A DNA stretch of 64,000 nt from CAKSHP01 sp045636325 (GCA_045636325.1 JAZTXH010000008.1:1-64000), one strand, 5' to 3'. Numbered from the stretch's first letter, positions 8,552-18,607 are shown. The notes: generated from the letters alone by a model not told the origin. Made by a program: numbers and translations.

Positions 8552-10240
8552 ATGACTATAATTGAGAATTTGAAAAATACATTAACGGAGACTTTAAAAA
8601 AAGCATATGACGAGGCTGTAAAAAAAGGCATGCTTCCTAAAACTGATGAGATTGTTATAAATCTTGAAGAGCCGCGTGAAAAAGCAAACGGTGACTATTC
8701 AAGCAATATAGCAATGATGCTTGCAAAACAGTTAAAAATGGCTCCCCGAAATATTGCAAATGCTATTGTTGAAAATATAAACTCGGGCGGTTTTATTGAA
8801 AAATGTGAAGTTGCAGGAGCGGGATTTATTAATTTTTATCTTAATAATTCATGGCTTTATCCAGTTATGAAAGAAATCGAAGAAAAGGGCAAAGATTTCG
8901 GTAAATCCGATATGGGTAAAAATGAGAAATACATGATAGAGTTTGTATCTGCAAATCCAACAGGTCCTATGCATATGGGTAATGCCCGTGGCGGTGCGTT
9001 GGGTGACTGTCTGGCTGAACTTCTTTCATGGGCAGGATATGATGTTACAAGAGAATTTTATATAAATGATGCAGGAAATCAGATTGAGAAATTTGCAAAC
9101 TCACTTGAAGCAAGATATCTCCAGCTACACTTGGGTGAAGATAAAGTGGAATTTCCCGAGGATGGATATCAGGGAGATGATATAAAAGAGCATGCAGCGG
9201 CATTTTCTGAAATAAACAAAGATGCTTTTGTTAATACATCAAGCGAAGAAAGAAAAAATGCTTTGGTTGAATATGCTCTTGAAAAGAATATTGACGCTTT
9301 GAAAAGAGACCTTGAAAACTACAGAATCGTTTATGATATATGGTTCAGGGAAAGTGTTCTGCATGAAAGCGGAGCAGTAAGTGAAGTTATTGAACTGTTT
9401 AAAAAAAGTGGACATACTTATGAAAAAGACGGCGCTTTGTGGTTTAAATCTACTGATTTCGGTGAAGAAAAGGATAACGTTTTAGTAAGAGCTAATGGCA
9501 TCCCGACATACTTTGCAGCTGACGTTGCATATCACAGAAATAAAATTGCAACCCGTGGATTTGATAAGGTTATAGATATCTGGGGAGCTGACCACTATGG
9601 TCACGTTGCAAGAATGAAAAATGCACTTTCTGCCCTTGGTATTGATGCGGACAAGCTTGATGTAATTATTATGCAGCTTGTAAGACTTATGCAGGATGGG
9701 GAAATTGTAAGAATGTCAAAAAGAACGGGTAAAGCAGTTACTTTAAACGACCTTCTTGAGGACACCAGCATTGATGCGGCAAGATTTTTCTTTAATATGC
9801 GTCAGGCTGACAGCCATATGGTGTTTGACCTTGATTTAGCAGTTGAGCAGTCAAGCGATAATCCTGTATACTATGTTCAGTATGCTCATGCACGAATGTG
9901 TTCTATTCTTAATCTTATTAAAGAAGACGGGATACGTGTAGAAAACTATGATGATATAGAGTTATCACTTTTGAATGCACCGCAGGAAATTGAACTTCTT
10001 AAAAAACTTGCAGCATTACCTGAAGAAATAAAAGCAGCAGCGCTTATTTATGAACCCAGTAAGATTACAAGATACTGCGTTGATTTGGCAACGCTGTTCC
10101 ATGCTTTTTACAATGCCTGTCATGTGCGCGGTGTTGATGAAAAACTTACAAAAGCAAGACTTAAGCTTGTAGATAGCACAAGAATTGTTCTTTCAAATGT
10201 TTTAACTATGCTTTCAATTGATGCACCTGAAAGAATGTAA
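8552..10240 (+). CDS. argS: Arginyl-tRNA synthetase
   Basis: A 562-residue class I synthetase. It has an N-terminal Add1 domain (about 1-100), the HIGH-type motif in NPTGPMHMGNARGG, the catalytic Rossmann core, a KMSKS-type RMSKRTG loop near 390, and the C-terminal anticodon-binding DALR domain ending in DAPERM. The length is normal. GAAAGGA precedes the ATG. It follows the DUF1934 gene by 34 bases and has no T-box-sized leader of its own, so it is probably transcribed from upstream. Confidence 0.97.
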   Translation: MTIIENLKNTLTETLKKAYDEAVKKGMLPKTDEIVINLEEPREKANGDYSSNIAMMLAKQLKMAPRNIANAIVENINSGGFIEKCEVAGAGFINFYLNNSWLYPVMKEIEEKGKDFGKSDMGKNEKYMIEFVSANPTGPMHMGNARGGALGDCLAELLSWAGYDVTREFYINDAGNQIEKFANSLEARYLQLHLGEDKVEFPEDGYQGDDIKEHAAAFSEINKDAFVNTSSEERKNALVEYALEKNIDALKRDLENYRIVYDIWFRESVLHESGAVSEVIELFKKSGHTYEKDGALWFKSTDFGEEKDNVLVRANGIPTYFAADVAYHRNKIATRGFDKVIDIWGADHYGHVARMKNALSALGIDADKLDVIIMQLVRLMQDGEIVRMSKRTGKAVTLNDLLEDTSIDAARFFFNMRQADSHMVFDLDLAVEQSSDNPVYYVQYAHARMCSILNLIKEDGIRVENYDDIELSLLNAPQEIELLKKLAALPEEIKAAALIYEPSKITRYCVDLATLFHAFYNACHVRGVDEKLTKARLKLVDSTRIVLSNVLTMLSIDAPERM

Positions 10241-10297
10241 TGAAAAAGGTGACAAGTATTTTGCATAATAATTGTTTAAATGGAAAGGATGGGGAAA

Positions 10298-11743
10298 ATG
10301 AACAGATTGAAGAAAATATGTGTATGTGTGTTGGTGATTTCTTTATTGCTTAATTTAACTGTTCTGGCAGAAAACAAGGTTATTACACCAGGCGAAGAAG
10401 CTGCCTATTTTGAAATGGTAGCATCTGATGTAGTAGACATATATCAGTTTGATATGGATGAATACAGCCTGATTAACCGAACCATCAGAAATATGATTAA
10501 TGAAAATCCTGATATGCTTGATGCCTTTTTGAGGGCAATGTTTGACAGCCTTGATCATTATTCTGAATTTTATTCTCCTGAAGAATACAGAGAAATGACA
10601 AATCATTTGCAGAATATCACTGGAGGAATAGGGGTTACAGTATCCAAAGAAGGAAATTATGTGTCTGTTATAAACGTACTGGAGGGCGGAAGCGCCTATG
10701 ATGCAGGCATAATGGAGGGCGACAGTATTTTTGCAGTTAATGGCGAGGGTATGTTTGCAAAGCCTATGGACTATGTTACAAGTAAAATGAAAGGCGAAAT
10801 CGGTACAGATGTGAACATTACTGTTTTAAGAAACGGTGAGAAAAAAGAATTTACCCTTACAAGAAGGGAACTTAAATTAAACAGTGTTTATTCTACTGTT
10901 CTTACTGATAAGCTTGGATATATAGAAGTTACGCAGTTTGGCAGTGACACAGATAAGGAATTTAAGGAAGCGCTTGATAATTTTAATAAAAATGGTATTA
11001 CCGATATAATTCTTGATTTAAGAAATAATACCGGTGGAGTTGTGGCCGGAGCGGTTAACATAGCTAAGATGATTGTTCCTGAAGGTATAATTATTACACA
11101 TAAAATGAAGTTTAATGACTTAAGTACCGTATACAAATCAGAACTTAAAGAAAAAAAATATAATATTGTTACCCTTGTGAATGATTATACTGCCAGCGCG
11201 GCAGAAATTCTTGCAAGTGCATTGCAGGAATCCGGTGCATCTGTTTTGGTGGGTGAGCAGACATATGGAAAAGCGGTTACGCAGAATGTGCTTGGTCTGT
11301 ATGGCGGAAGAGCTTGCAAAGTTACTACAGGCGAATATTTTACAAGAGACGGGAACAGTATAAATAAAGTTGGTATAATTCCGGACTATATAGTAGGTAA
11401 TATAACTGTTCAGTTAACAGAGTCTACTGTTGAAAAGTTTATTTATAGTGGAACGGGTTATGCAAAAGGAAGCACAGGTATTGGTGTAAAGAGTATAAAT
11501 CAAAGACTTTCGATTATAGGATATAATGTTGATGCAGATGATATTTACAGTGAAAAAACAGAAAGTGCAGTAAAGTCTTTTCAGGAAATCGCAGGTCTTG
11601 AACAAACTGGAGTATGTGATATAACAACTCAAATTTTCCTTGCAAATGAAGCTGATTCAAAAGATATCTATATTGACCGACAGTTTAATAAGGCAGTAGA
11701 ACTTTTAGGCTCTGATTATGAAACATATAAAATTAAGGAATAA
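10298..11743 (+). CDS. Secreted S41 (CtpA-like) protease with PDZ and peptidoglycan-binding domains
   Basis: A 481-residue exported carboxy-terminal processing protease. A signal peptide with a hydrophobic stretch around 8-22 ends near VLAEN. A PDZ domain (about 95-180) precedes the S41 catalytic domain, with the nucleophile Ser in YTASAAEIL and the general base Lys in TYGKAVTQ. Residues about 395-450 form a peptidoglycan-binding repeat (IKSINQRLSIIGY to TTQIFLAN). I use the third in-frame ATG because AAAGGATGGGG sits just upstream. It follows argS by about 60 bases and ends at a strong terminator. A second family member lies at 22400-23662. Confidence 0.9.
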   Translation: MNRLKKICVCVLVISLLLNLTVLAENKVITPGEEAAYFEMVASDVVDIYQFDMDEYSLINRTIRNMINENPDMLDAFLRAMFDSLDHYSEFYSPEEYREMTNHLQNITGGIGVTVSKEGNYVSVINVLEGGSAYDAGIMEGDSIFAVNGEGMFAKPMDYVTSKMKGEIGTDVNITVLRNGEKKEFTLTRRELKLNSVYSTVLTDKLGYIEVTQFGSDTDKEFKEALDNFNKNGITDIILDLRNNTGGVVAGAVNIAKMIVPEGIIITHKMKFNDLSTVYKSELKEKKYNIVTLVNDYTASAAEILASALQESGASVLVGEQTYGKAVTQNVLGLYGGRACKVTTGEYFTRDGNSINKVGIIPDYIVGNITVQLTESTVEKFIYSGTGYAKGSTGIGVKSINQRLSIIGYNVDADDIYSEKTESAVKSFQEIAGLEQTGVCDITTQIFLANEADSKDIYIDRQFNKAVELLGSDYETYKIKE

Positions 11744-11756
11744 GCAGAATAAAGCA

Positions 11757-11799
11757 AAAAACAGCAATGCTGATTTTGAAAATGGCATTGCTGTTTTTT
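11757..11799 (+). terminator. Intrinsic terminator after the S41 protease
   Basis: A perfect 10-bp stem (ACAGCAATGC with GCATTGCTGT, 14-base loop) followed by six T. It ends the proB-to-protease gene run and separates it from uvrB. Confidence 0.85.
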
Positions 11800-11847
11800 A
11801 TCAGCAAGGAAGTAATTTAAGAAATTGTTAAAAAAATCAGAAAACAC

Positions 11848-11876
11848 TTTTCATTTTCAGTTTGGTGTGGTATACT
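11848..11876 (+). promoter_or_regulatory. Possible uvrB promoter
   Basis: TTTTCA and TATACT are separated by 17 bases, 17 bases upstream of the chosen uvrB ATG. The -35 is weak. I see no clear LexA-type box. A promoter is expected here because a terminator lies just upstream. Confidence 0.4.
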
Positions 11877-11893
11877 ACAATGTGGTGATTTGT

Positions 11894-13861
11894 ATGAATA
11901 GCTTTAAAGTTGTGTCTGAATTTAAGCCTATGGGAGATCAGCCCAGAGCAATAAAGGCTCTTGCAGACGGTATTTTAAATGAATATAAAGGCCAAACTTT
12001 GCTGGGTGTTACAGGGTCGGGTAAAACCTTTACAATAGCGAATACTATTGCAAAGGTTAATAAGCCTACGTTGGTTTTGGCACATAACAAGACTTTGGCG
12101 GCACAGCTTTGCAGCGAATTCAAAGAATTTTTTCCAAACAGCGCCGTGGAGTTTTTTGTGTCATATTACGATTATTATCAGCCCGAGGCGTATTTACCTG
12201 GCAGTGATACCTATATAGAAAAAGATGCATCTGTAAATGATGAAATTGATAAATTGCGTCACAGCGCTACTGCTGCATTGTTTGAAAGAAAAGATGTTAT
12301 AATAGTTTCAAGTGTTTCATGTATATATGGTCTTGGAGACCCGATTGACTATAACAGCATGGTAGTTTCCCTTCGTGTGGGAATGAAAAAAGATCGTGAC
12401 GATGTTTTAAAAAAACTTGTTTCAATGCAGTATGAGAGAAACGATATCGCTTTTAGCCGTAACCGTTTTCGTGTAAAAGGTGATGTTGTGGATGTTTTTG
12501 TATCAAATCAGAGCGAAAAAGCTTTAAGAATAGAGTTTTTTGATGACGAGGTTGAACGAATAAGTGAAATTAATGTTGTAACGGGAGAAATTATAGGATA
12601 CAGAGAGCACTGTGTTATTTTTCCTGCATCTCATTATGTTACTACTAAAGAAAAAATGGAAAAAGCTATTTTAGATATAGAAAAGGAAATGTACAGCCAG
12701 GTTGAATATTTTGAAAAGCAGAATAAGCTGATTGAAGCACAGCGTATTATGCAACGTACAAATTATGATATGGAAATGATGCGTGAAGTAGGTTTTTGCA
12801 GTGGAATAGAAAACTATTCAAGGCATATAAGCGGAAGAACACCGGGGTCGGCACCTTTTACGCTTCTTGATTATTTTCCGGAGGATTTTTTGCTTGTTGT
12901 TGATGAATCGCACGTTACAATTCCACAGGTAAGAGCCATGTATTCAGGTGACAGGGCGAGAAAGGATTCACTTGTTGAATACGGATTCAGACTTCCGTCT
13001 GCGTATGATAACAGACCGTTGAATTTTGCAGAATTTGAGGAAAGAATTAATCAGGTTATATTTGTTTCGGCTACTCCGGCACAGTATGAAAAAGAACATT
13101 CTGCGCAAATTGTAGAGCAGGTAATAAGGCCTACAGGGCTTATAGACCCTGAAATTACAGTTAAACCTGCAAAAAATCAGATTGACGATTTGGTTGGTGA
13201 GATAAATAAGGTTACACAAAGGAATGAAAGAGTTTTAGTAACAACACTTACAAAAAAAATGGCAGAGGATTTAACCGCATATCTTGAAAAACTGAAAATT
13301 AAAGTAAGATATATGCACTCAGAAATTCATACTATTGAGCGTATGGAGATAATAAAGGATTTGCGTGAAGGGGTGTTTGATGTTTTAGTGGGAATTAATC
13401 TTTTGCGTGAAGGTCTTGACTTGCCGGAGGTTGCGTTGGTTGCAATTCTTGATGCAGATAAAGAAGGCTTTTTAAGAAACGAAACTTCGCTTATACAGAC
13501 GGTAGGCCGCGCTGCAAGAAATGTTAATGGTAAAGTCATTATGTATGCTCAAAATGTTACCGATTCTATGCAGCGTGCAATAAGTGAAACAAACAGAAGA
13601 AGAAAAATTCAGATGGAATATAACGAAGAACACGGAATTGTGCCCAAAAGTGTAAGCAAGGGAATAAGAGAAGTTATAGAAGCCACAAAAACAGTTAAAG
13701 AATCTAAAGGCATAGAAAATAATAAGATTGATACACCTGATAAGGATGAGCTTATTGTACAGCTTACGGAAAGCATGAATCAGGCTGCTCGCGAGCTTAA
13801 TTTTGAATTGGCGGCAAAGCTTCGTGATGAGATAAAAAGTTTACAAAGAAATGGTGAATGA
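11894..13861 (+). CDS. uvrB: Excinuclease ABC subunit B
   Basis: A 655-residue nucleotide-excision-repair helicase-like subunit that verifies damage handed over by UvrA. Walker A GVTGSGKTFT lies near residue 40, the beta-hairpin YYDYYQPEAY near 93, the DESH box (VVDESH) near 338, and motifs V/VI (GINLLREGLDLPE, QTVGRAARN) in the second RecA domain. The C-terminal UVR motif is ELNFELAAKLRDEI. A 5' extension starting at TTG 11825 is possible but would run back through the putative promoter and lacks family similarity. UvrA follows one gene later. Confidence 0.97.
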   Translation: MNSFKVVSEFKPMGDQPRAIKALADGILNEYKGQTLLGVTGSGKTFTIANTIAKVNKPTLVLAHNKTLAAQLCSEFKEFFPNSAVEFFVSYYDYYQPEAYLPGSDTYIEKDASVNDEIDKLRHSATAALFERKDVIIVSSVSCIYGLGDPIDYNSMVVSLRVGMKKDRDDVLKKLVSMQYERNDIAFSRNRFRVKGDVVDVFVSNQSEKALRIEFFDDEVERISEINVVTGEIIGYREHCVIFPASHYVTTKEKMEKAILDIEKEMYSQVEYFEKQNKLIEAQRIMQRTNYDMEMMREVGFCSGIENYSRHISGRTPGSAPFTLLDYFPEDFLLVVDESHVTIPQVRAMYSGDRARKDSLVEYGFRLPSAYDNRPLNFAEFEERINQVIFVSATPAQYEKEHSAQIVEQVIRPTGLIDPEITVKPAKNQIDDLVGEINKVTQRNERVLVTTLTKKMAEDLTAYLEKLKIKVRYMHSEIHTIERMEIIKDLREGVFDVLVGINLLREGLDLPEVALVAILDADKEGFLRNETSLIQTVGRAARNVNGKVIMYAQNVTDSMQRAISETNRRRKIQMEYNEEHGIVPKSVSKGIREVIEATKTVKESKGIENNKIDTPDKDELIVQLTESMNQAARELNFELAAKLRDEIKSLQRNGE

Positions 13862-13865
13862 TAAT

Positions 13866-14255
13866 ATGAAGGATGAAATTTTAGAAAGAGTAAGTGATAT
13901 ACTGATAAAGCGTACAGGTGCTGTGTTTGCGTTTTTTGCAGACCACAGAGAAAGCGAAGGCGTTTTTGATGTATCCTTTTACAGCGATAAGCAACTGGAT
14001 GAATATGAAATAAGAGTTATTGAAGATGAGATTGAGAAAATTTTGGGTGGTGCAACTGAAATTAATAATCTAAAAGAGTGTGACTGTGTTTTTATAGGTG
14101 AGATATTATCAGGCGCTCAGATTATTCATTGCAGCAATGAAAAAGAAAAAAACAGATTTTTGGCATCAGTTGCTCATGATGCTGAAATTATGCGTATAAA
14201 GAGAGAAATAATACTTTCTCGTATAAAGGAAAGCGGTGTTGCTTATGAGCATTAA
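13866..14255 (+). CDS. Degenerate nucleotidyltransferase-like protein
   Basis: A 129-residue protein I do not recognise with certainty. The pattern of an N-terminal region, a FADHRESEGVFDVSFYSD segment, then ECDCVFIGEI, AQIIHCSNEKEKNRF and a C-terminal helix resembles MntA-type minimal nucleotidyltransferases. The catalytic GS...DxD motif is not intact: the Gly-Ser pair is missing and only one Asp remains. I chose the second ATG, which has GGTGA eight bases upstream, over the ATG at 13851 that overlaps uvrB. It lies four bases after uvrB and 30 before uvrA. A role in repair is inferred only from position. Confidence 0.6.
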   Translation: MKDEILERVSDILIKRTGAVFAFFADHRESEGVFDVSFYSDKQLDEYEIRVIEDEIEKILGGATEINNLKECDCVFIGEILSGAQIIHCSNEKEKNRFLASVAHDAEIMRIKREIILSRIKESGVAYEH

Positions 14256-14285
14256 TAGCAAAAATTTGAGAAACGGAGATTAAAC

Positions 14286-17123
14286 ATGGGTATTGACAGC
14301 ATTAAAATCAAAGGTGCAAAAGTACACAATCTCAAAAATATAGATATTACTATTCCGAGGGATAAATTGATTGTTGTAACCGGACTTTCGGGGTCGGGCA
14401 AGTCATCGCTGGCATTTGATACTATTTATGCAGAGGGTCAGAGAAGATATGTAGAGTCTTTGTCTTCGTATGCAAGGCAGTTTTTAGGGCAGATGGATAA
14501 ACCTGATGTTGAATATATAGAAGGTCTTTCGCCTGCTATAAGTATAGACCAGAAAACAACAAATAAAAACCCTCGTTCAACAGTTGGAACTGTTACGGAA
14601 ATTTATGATTATTTAAGACTTTTATATTCAAGAATCGGTATTCCGCACTGCCCTAAGTGCGGACAGGTAATTGCCCGCCAAAGCACAGACCAGATTGTGG
14701 ATCAGATTATGCTTCTTGAGGAGCGAACAAAACTAATAATTCTGTCACCTGTTGTTAAAGCAAGAAAAGGCGAGCATACAAAGGTGTTTGCAGATGCTAA
14801 AAAAGCAGGGTATGTGCGTATAAGAGTGGATTCGGCCATTTACGAGGTCGGCGAAGAAATTAAACTTGAAAAAAACAAAAAGCATAATATAGAATATGTT
14901 ATTGACAGATTGGTGATAAAACCCGGTATAGAAAAAAGACTTGCTGATTCTGTTGATACTGCGCTCAAGATTTCTGACGGTGTGGTTGTTGTGTCTGTTA
15001 TTGATGGTGAAGAAATGGTTTTTTCACAGAACTATGCATGCGAAAAATGCGGCATAAGCATGGACGAGCTTGCACCGAGAATGTTTTCGTTTAACTCTCC
15101 TTTTGGTGCGTGCCCTGAATGTGACGGATTAGGTGAGTCAAGGAAAATTGACCCGAATCTGGTTATACGTGACGGAAAGAAGTCTATTATGGAAGGTGCC
15201 TTGGCAGTTCCCGGGTGGCGCGCACCTGAAATTCCTGATTCAATTGCGAATGCGGTTTTTAATGGATTGGCTAAAAAATATAATTTCAGTCTTTATGAAC
15301 CATTTGAAACTCTTTCAAAAAAAGCACAGGACATAATGCTTTACGGAACAAACGGTGAAAAAGTAAGAGTTGATTATAAAAGGAATTTCGGTAATGGAAG
15401 CTATATGACTGACTTTGAAGGTCTTGTTAACAATCTACAGCGTAAATATAAAGAGACCACTTCTGAATGGGCAAGGTCTGAACTTGAATATTTTATGACT
15501 TCCTGCAGATGTTCGGCTTGTGGCGGTAAGCGTCTAAAGCCTGAAATTCTTGCTGTAACTGTGGGTGGAAAAAATATAGACGAATTCACAAATCTTTCAG
15601 TTTCAAGAGAAATTGAATTCTTGAAAAATCTTAAATTAACTGAAAAAGAAGAAACAATTGCTCATCAGATATTAAAAGAAATTCTTTCAAGGCTTGGGTT
15701 TTTAGAAAATGTAGGGCTTAAATATCTTACTCTTGCACGTTCGGCAGGCACCCTTTCAGGTGGTGAGGCACAGCGTATAAGGCTTGCAACACAGATTGGT
15801 TCAAGCCTTATGGGGGTATTGTATATTTTAGACGAGCCAAGTATAGGACTTCATCAAAGTGATAATGAAAAGCTTTTGAACACATTAAAAAAACTTCGTG
15901 ATTTGGGAAATACATTGCTTGTTGTTGAACATGACGAAGATACAATGTATGCAGCAGACCATATAATTGATATTGGACCGGGAGCGGGAATTCATGGCGG
16001 TGAAGTTGTTGCACAGGGAACGGTTGAGGAAATTAAAAAGGTCGAAGGCTCTTATACAGGTGACTACTTAAGCGGAAGAAAATTTATTGCCATACCTGAA
16101 AAAAGGAGAGAGGGTAACGGAGGATATTTAACTGTAAAAGGTGCTAAAAAGAACAATTTAAAAAATGTTAATGTGAAATTTCCGTTGGGTGTGTTCAACT
16201 GTGTGACAGGTGTATCCGGCTCGGGTAAATCATCTTTGGTTAATGAAATTTTATATAAGCATCTTGCGCATGAGTTAAACGGGGCAAGGGCATTTGCAGA
16301 AGATGTGAAAGAGATTTCAGGAACGGAGCTTTTAGATAAGGTTATAAATATAGACCAGTCACCAATTGGAAGAACGCCCAGATCAAATCCGGCAACCTAT
16401 ACCGGACTTTTCAGTGATATAAGAGACTTGTTTGCAAGTACACTTGAAGCAAAGGTAAGGGGATATAAGCCCGGCAGATTCAGCTTTAATGTTAAAGGCG
16501 GCAGATGTGAGGCGTGCTCCGGCGACGGAATTATTCAAATTGAAATGCACTTTTTACCTGATGTATATGTTCCTTGTGAAGTATGCAAAGGCAAAAGATA
16601 TTCAAGGGAAACACTGGAGGTAAAATATAAGGGCAAAGATATAAGCGAAGTTCTTGAGTTAACTGCTGATGAAGCACTTGAATTTTTTGAAAATATTCCT
16701 AAGCTTAAACGAAAGATCCAAACCATTTGCGATGTAGGTCTTGGTTATATAAAGCTTGGACAGGCATCAACAACGCTTTCGGGCGGCGAAGCACAGAGAA
16801 TTAAACTTGCAACTGAACTTAGCCGTCATTCAACCGGAAAAACCATATATATTCTAGATGAACCTACAACAGGACTTCATATTGCGGATGTTCATAAGCT
16901 TTTGGAAGTGCTGAAAAGATTAGTTGATGCAGGAAACACATTGATTGTAATAGAACATAATCTTGATGTGATAAAGTCAGCAGATTACGTTGTTGATTTA
17001 GGTCCTGACGGCGGTGACGAGGGCGGAAAAGTTGTTGCGGAAGGCACACCTGAGCAGGTAAGCAAATGTAAAAAGTCATATACGGGAATGTATTTGAAGA
17101 AAGTTTTAGAAAAAAACAGATAA
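14286..17123 (+). CDS. uvrA: Excinuclease ABC subunit A
   Basis: A 945-residue damage-recognition ATPase with two ABC domains. The N-terminal half has Walker A GLSGSGKSSL, the zinc-binding CPKCG and CEKCG...CPEC cysteines, and signature LSGGEAQR. The C-terminal half has GVSGSGKSSL, the CEAC...CEVC zinc module, a second LSGGEAQR and ILDEPTTGLH. The length and all motifs are normal. A CGGAGA ribosome binding site precedes the ATG. It lies downstream of uvrB, so both damage-recognition subunits are probably co-transcribed; uvrC is not in view. Confidence 0.98.
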   Translation: MGIDSIKIKGAKVHNLKNIDITIPRDKLIVVTGLSGSGKSSLAFDTIYAEGQRRYVESLSSYARQFLGQMDKPDVEYIEGLSPAISIDQKTTNKNPRSTVGTVTEIYDYLRLLYSRIGIPHCPKCGQVIARQSTDQIVDQIMLLEERTKLIILSPVVKARKGEHTKVFADAKKAGYVRIRVDSAIYEVGEEIKLEKNKKHNIEYVIDRLVIKPGIEKRLADSVDTALKISDGVVVVSVIDGEEMVFSQNYACEKCGISMDELAPRMFSFNSPFGACPECDGLGESRKIDPNLVIRDGKKSIMEGALAVPGWRAPEIPDSIANAVFNGLAKKYNFSLYEPFETLSKKAQDIMLYGTNGEKVRVDYKRNFGNGSYMTDFEGLVNNLQRKYKETTSEWARSELEYFMTSCRCSACGGKRLKPEILAVTVGGKNIDEFTNLSVSREIEFLKNLKLTEKEETIAHQILKEILSRLGFLENVGLKYLTLARSAGTLSGGEAQRIRLATQIGSSLMGVLYILDEPSIGLHQSDNEKLLNTLKKLRDLGNTLLVVEHDEDTMYAADHIIDIGPGAGIHGGEVVAQGTVEEIKKVEGSYTGDYLSGRKFIAIPEKRREGNGGYLTVKGAKKNNLKNVNVKFPLGVFNCVTGVSGSGKSSLVNEILYKHLAHELNGARAFAEDVKEISGTELLDKVINIDQSPIGRTPRSNPATYTGLFSDIRDLFASTLEAKVRGYKPGRFSFNVKGGRCEACSGDGIIQIEMHFLPDVYVPCEVCKGKRYSRETLEVKYKGKDISEVLELTADEALEFFENIPKLKRKIQTICDVGLGYIKLGQASTTLSGGEAQRIKLATELSRHSTGKTIYILDEPTTGLHIADVHKLLEVLKRLVDAGNTLIVIEHNLDVIKSADYVVDLGPDGGDEGGKVVAEGTPEQVSKCKKSYTGMYLKKVLEKNR

Positions 17124-17137
17124 AGCAGGTGTAAAAG

Positions 17138-17662
17138 ATGGAAAAACCTTTGGTTCATGTATATACCGGTGACGGAAAGGGTAAAACCACAAGTGCTTTT
17201 GGGTTGTCGGCAAGATGTGCCGGAAGTGGGTATCAGGTAAAGATAATTCAGTTTTTAAAAACTGATGATACAGGTGAGATTGAGTTTTTCAAATCAGCAG
17301 ATAATGTTTTTGTATACAGATTTGAAACTCCTCACGGATTTACATGTGATATGAATGAAGAGGAGCTAAAAGAGCTTGAAAATCAATGTGACAAAGCGAT
17401 TAAGTTTGCCGGCTTGATTGTTCAGGGCAGCGAGTGTGATATGCTTGTTTTAGATGAGATTATCTGTGCATATAATTGTGGACTTGTGGATGAAGAAAAA
17501 ATAAAGAAAATAATTGAGATAAACAATTCGTGTGAACTTGTTTTTACGGGAAGGAATGCACCTAATTGGTTGATTGAAATTGCAGATTATGTTACAGAAA
17601 TGAAACAGATAAAACATCCTTATGAAAAGGCGGTTAATGCAAGAAAAGGAATTGAGTTTTAA
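17138..17662 (+). CDS. Cob(I)alamin adenosyltransferase (CobO/BtuR type)
   Basis: A 174-residue ATP:corrinoid adenosyltransferase that attaches the adenosyl group to cobalamin or its precursors. The N-terminal YTGDGKGKTTSAFG is the family P-loop, VLDEIICAYNCGLV the conserved central motif, and VFTGRNAPNWLIEIADYVTE the C-terminal motif. The length is typical. Its start is 15 bases after uvrA, with a purine-rich AGCAGGTG ribosome binding site. No other cobalamin synthesis gene is nearby, so salvage of imported corrinoid is as likely as synthesis. Confidence 0.92.
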   Translation: MEKPLVHVYTGDGKGKTTSAFGLSARCAGSGYQVKIIQFLKTDDTGEIEFFKSADNVFVYRFETPHGFTCDMNEEELKELENQCDKAIKFAGLIVQGSECDMLVLDEIICAYNCGLVDEEKIKKIIEINNSCELVFTGRNAPNWLIEIADYVTEMKQIKHPYEKAVNARKGIEF

Positions 17663-17691
17663 ATTATTTATACAGAATGGAGAGATATGTT

Positions 17692-18555
17692 ATGGGACTA
17701 TTTAGTAAAAGCGAAAAGGAAAAAGCGGATTTAATGGAAGAAGAACTTCCTAAAAGAGGACTTTTTCTTTTTCTTGATATATTTTTTGGAAGGTTTTTCA
17801 AGTTTGCAAATGTAAGCCTTCTTATGTTTGGTGTTAATATTTTTTATATGGCGTTATTGTTTTTTATTTCGCCTGTCAATGCACAGACTTTTGCCGTAAT
17901 TCTGAATTTTGAAAGTGTATCAATCCAAGTACATTATGATATTATACTCAGAGCCGTATTTGCCATTGCTGTTATTGTTTTTTGGGGAGCAGGCCCGGCC
18001 GGTGCAGGGGTTTCATACATATTCAGATGCTTTTCTTCAAGAGAGCATGCTTGGATTTTAAGCGATTTTCGCGATAAGGCACTTGAAAATATTAAACAGG
18101 GCACTATTGCAATGGTGATAGATATTGTTGTTTTGTTTATATTGCCGCTTGGATTTAGATTTTACTGGGCACAGTATTTTGAAAAAGGTTCGCCCATATT
18201 TTTAGTGTTTATCGGTATATTGGTTGTGTTTACATTTATTTATACATTTATGCACTATTTTATGTATCAAATGATGGTGCGGTTTGAATGCAAAATAAAA
18301 GATATTTATAAAAATTCGCTTATACTTACACTTATAAGAGTACCAGCTCTTTTTATTGTAACTGTTATTGGAATGGTTTTGTTTTTGATTCCTTTATATT
18401 TTCTTGAGGTTTACAGCATTATCATATATGCGGTTTTGTTTATGGCGCTTATAAGATTTATATTTGAATTTACTGCTTCAAGAATTATAGAAGATACCAT
18501 TGAGCCGGAGGAGGGAAAAGAAAAAATACTTGATCCGGACAGAAAATGGCATTAA
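17692..18555 (+). CDS. DUF624 (YesL-like) membrane protein
   Basis: A 287-residue integral membrane protein. After a charged N-terminus, a FFGRFFKFANVSLLMFGVN segment, typical of DUF624/YesL proteins, leads into about five or six membrane spans (near 30-60, 85-115, 140-165, 175-200, 225-250). An internal GPAGAGVSYIFR segment sits after the second span. The family has no proven biochemical role; YesL is often found near carbohydrate-use genes, but here the context is repair and cobalamin. The second ATG is preferred because GGAGAG lies seven bases upstream of it. A terminator follows. Confidence 0.72.
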   Translation: MGLFSKSEKEKADLMEEELPKRGLFLFLDIFFGRFFKFANVSLLMFGVNIFYMALLFFISPVNAQTFAVILNFESVSIQVHYDIILRAVFAIAVIVFWGAGPAGAGVSYIFRCFSSREHAWILSDFRDKALENIKQGTIAMVIDIVVLFILPLGFRFYWAQYFEKGSPIFLVFIGILVVFTFIYTFMHYFMYQMMVRFECKIKDIYKNSLILTLIRVPALFIVTVIGMVLFLIPLYFLEVYSIIIYAVLFMALIRFIFEFTASRIIEDTIEPEEGKEKILDPDRKWH

Positions 18556-18567
18556 TAATAAGCAATA

Positions 18568-18607
18568 GGCTCTGTGTTTTGAAAAATTTAAAACACAGAG
18601 CTTTTTT
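18568..18607 (+). terminator. Intrinsic terminator after the DUF624 gene
   Basis: GCTCTGTGTTTT pairs perfectly with AAAACACAGAGC around a short A/T loop and is followed by six T. It closes the uvrB-uvrA-cobO-DUF624 run. Confidence 0.9.

Noticed and set aside
11825..11893. An N-terminal extension of UvrB from a TTG
   Set aside because: It would extend through the putative promoter, lacks a ribosome binding site and does not match the family.
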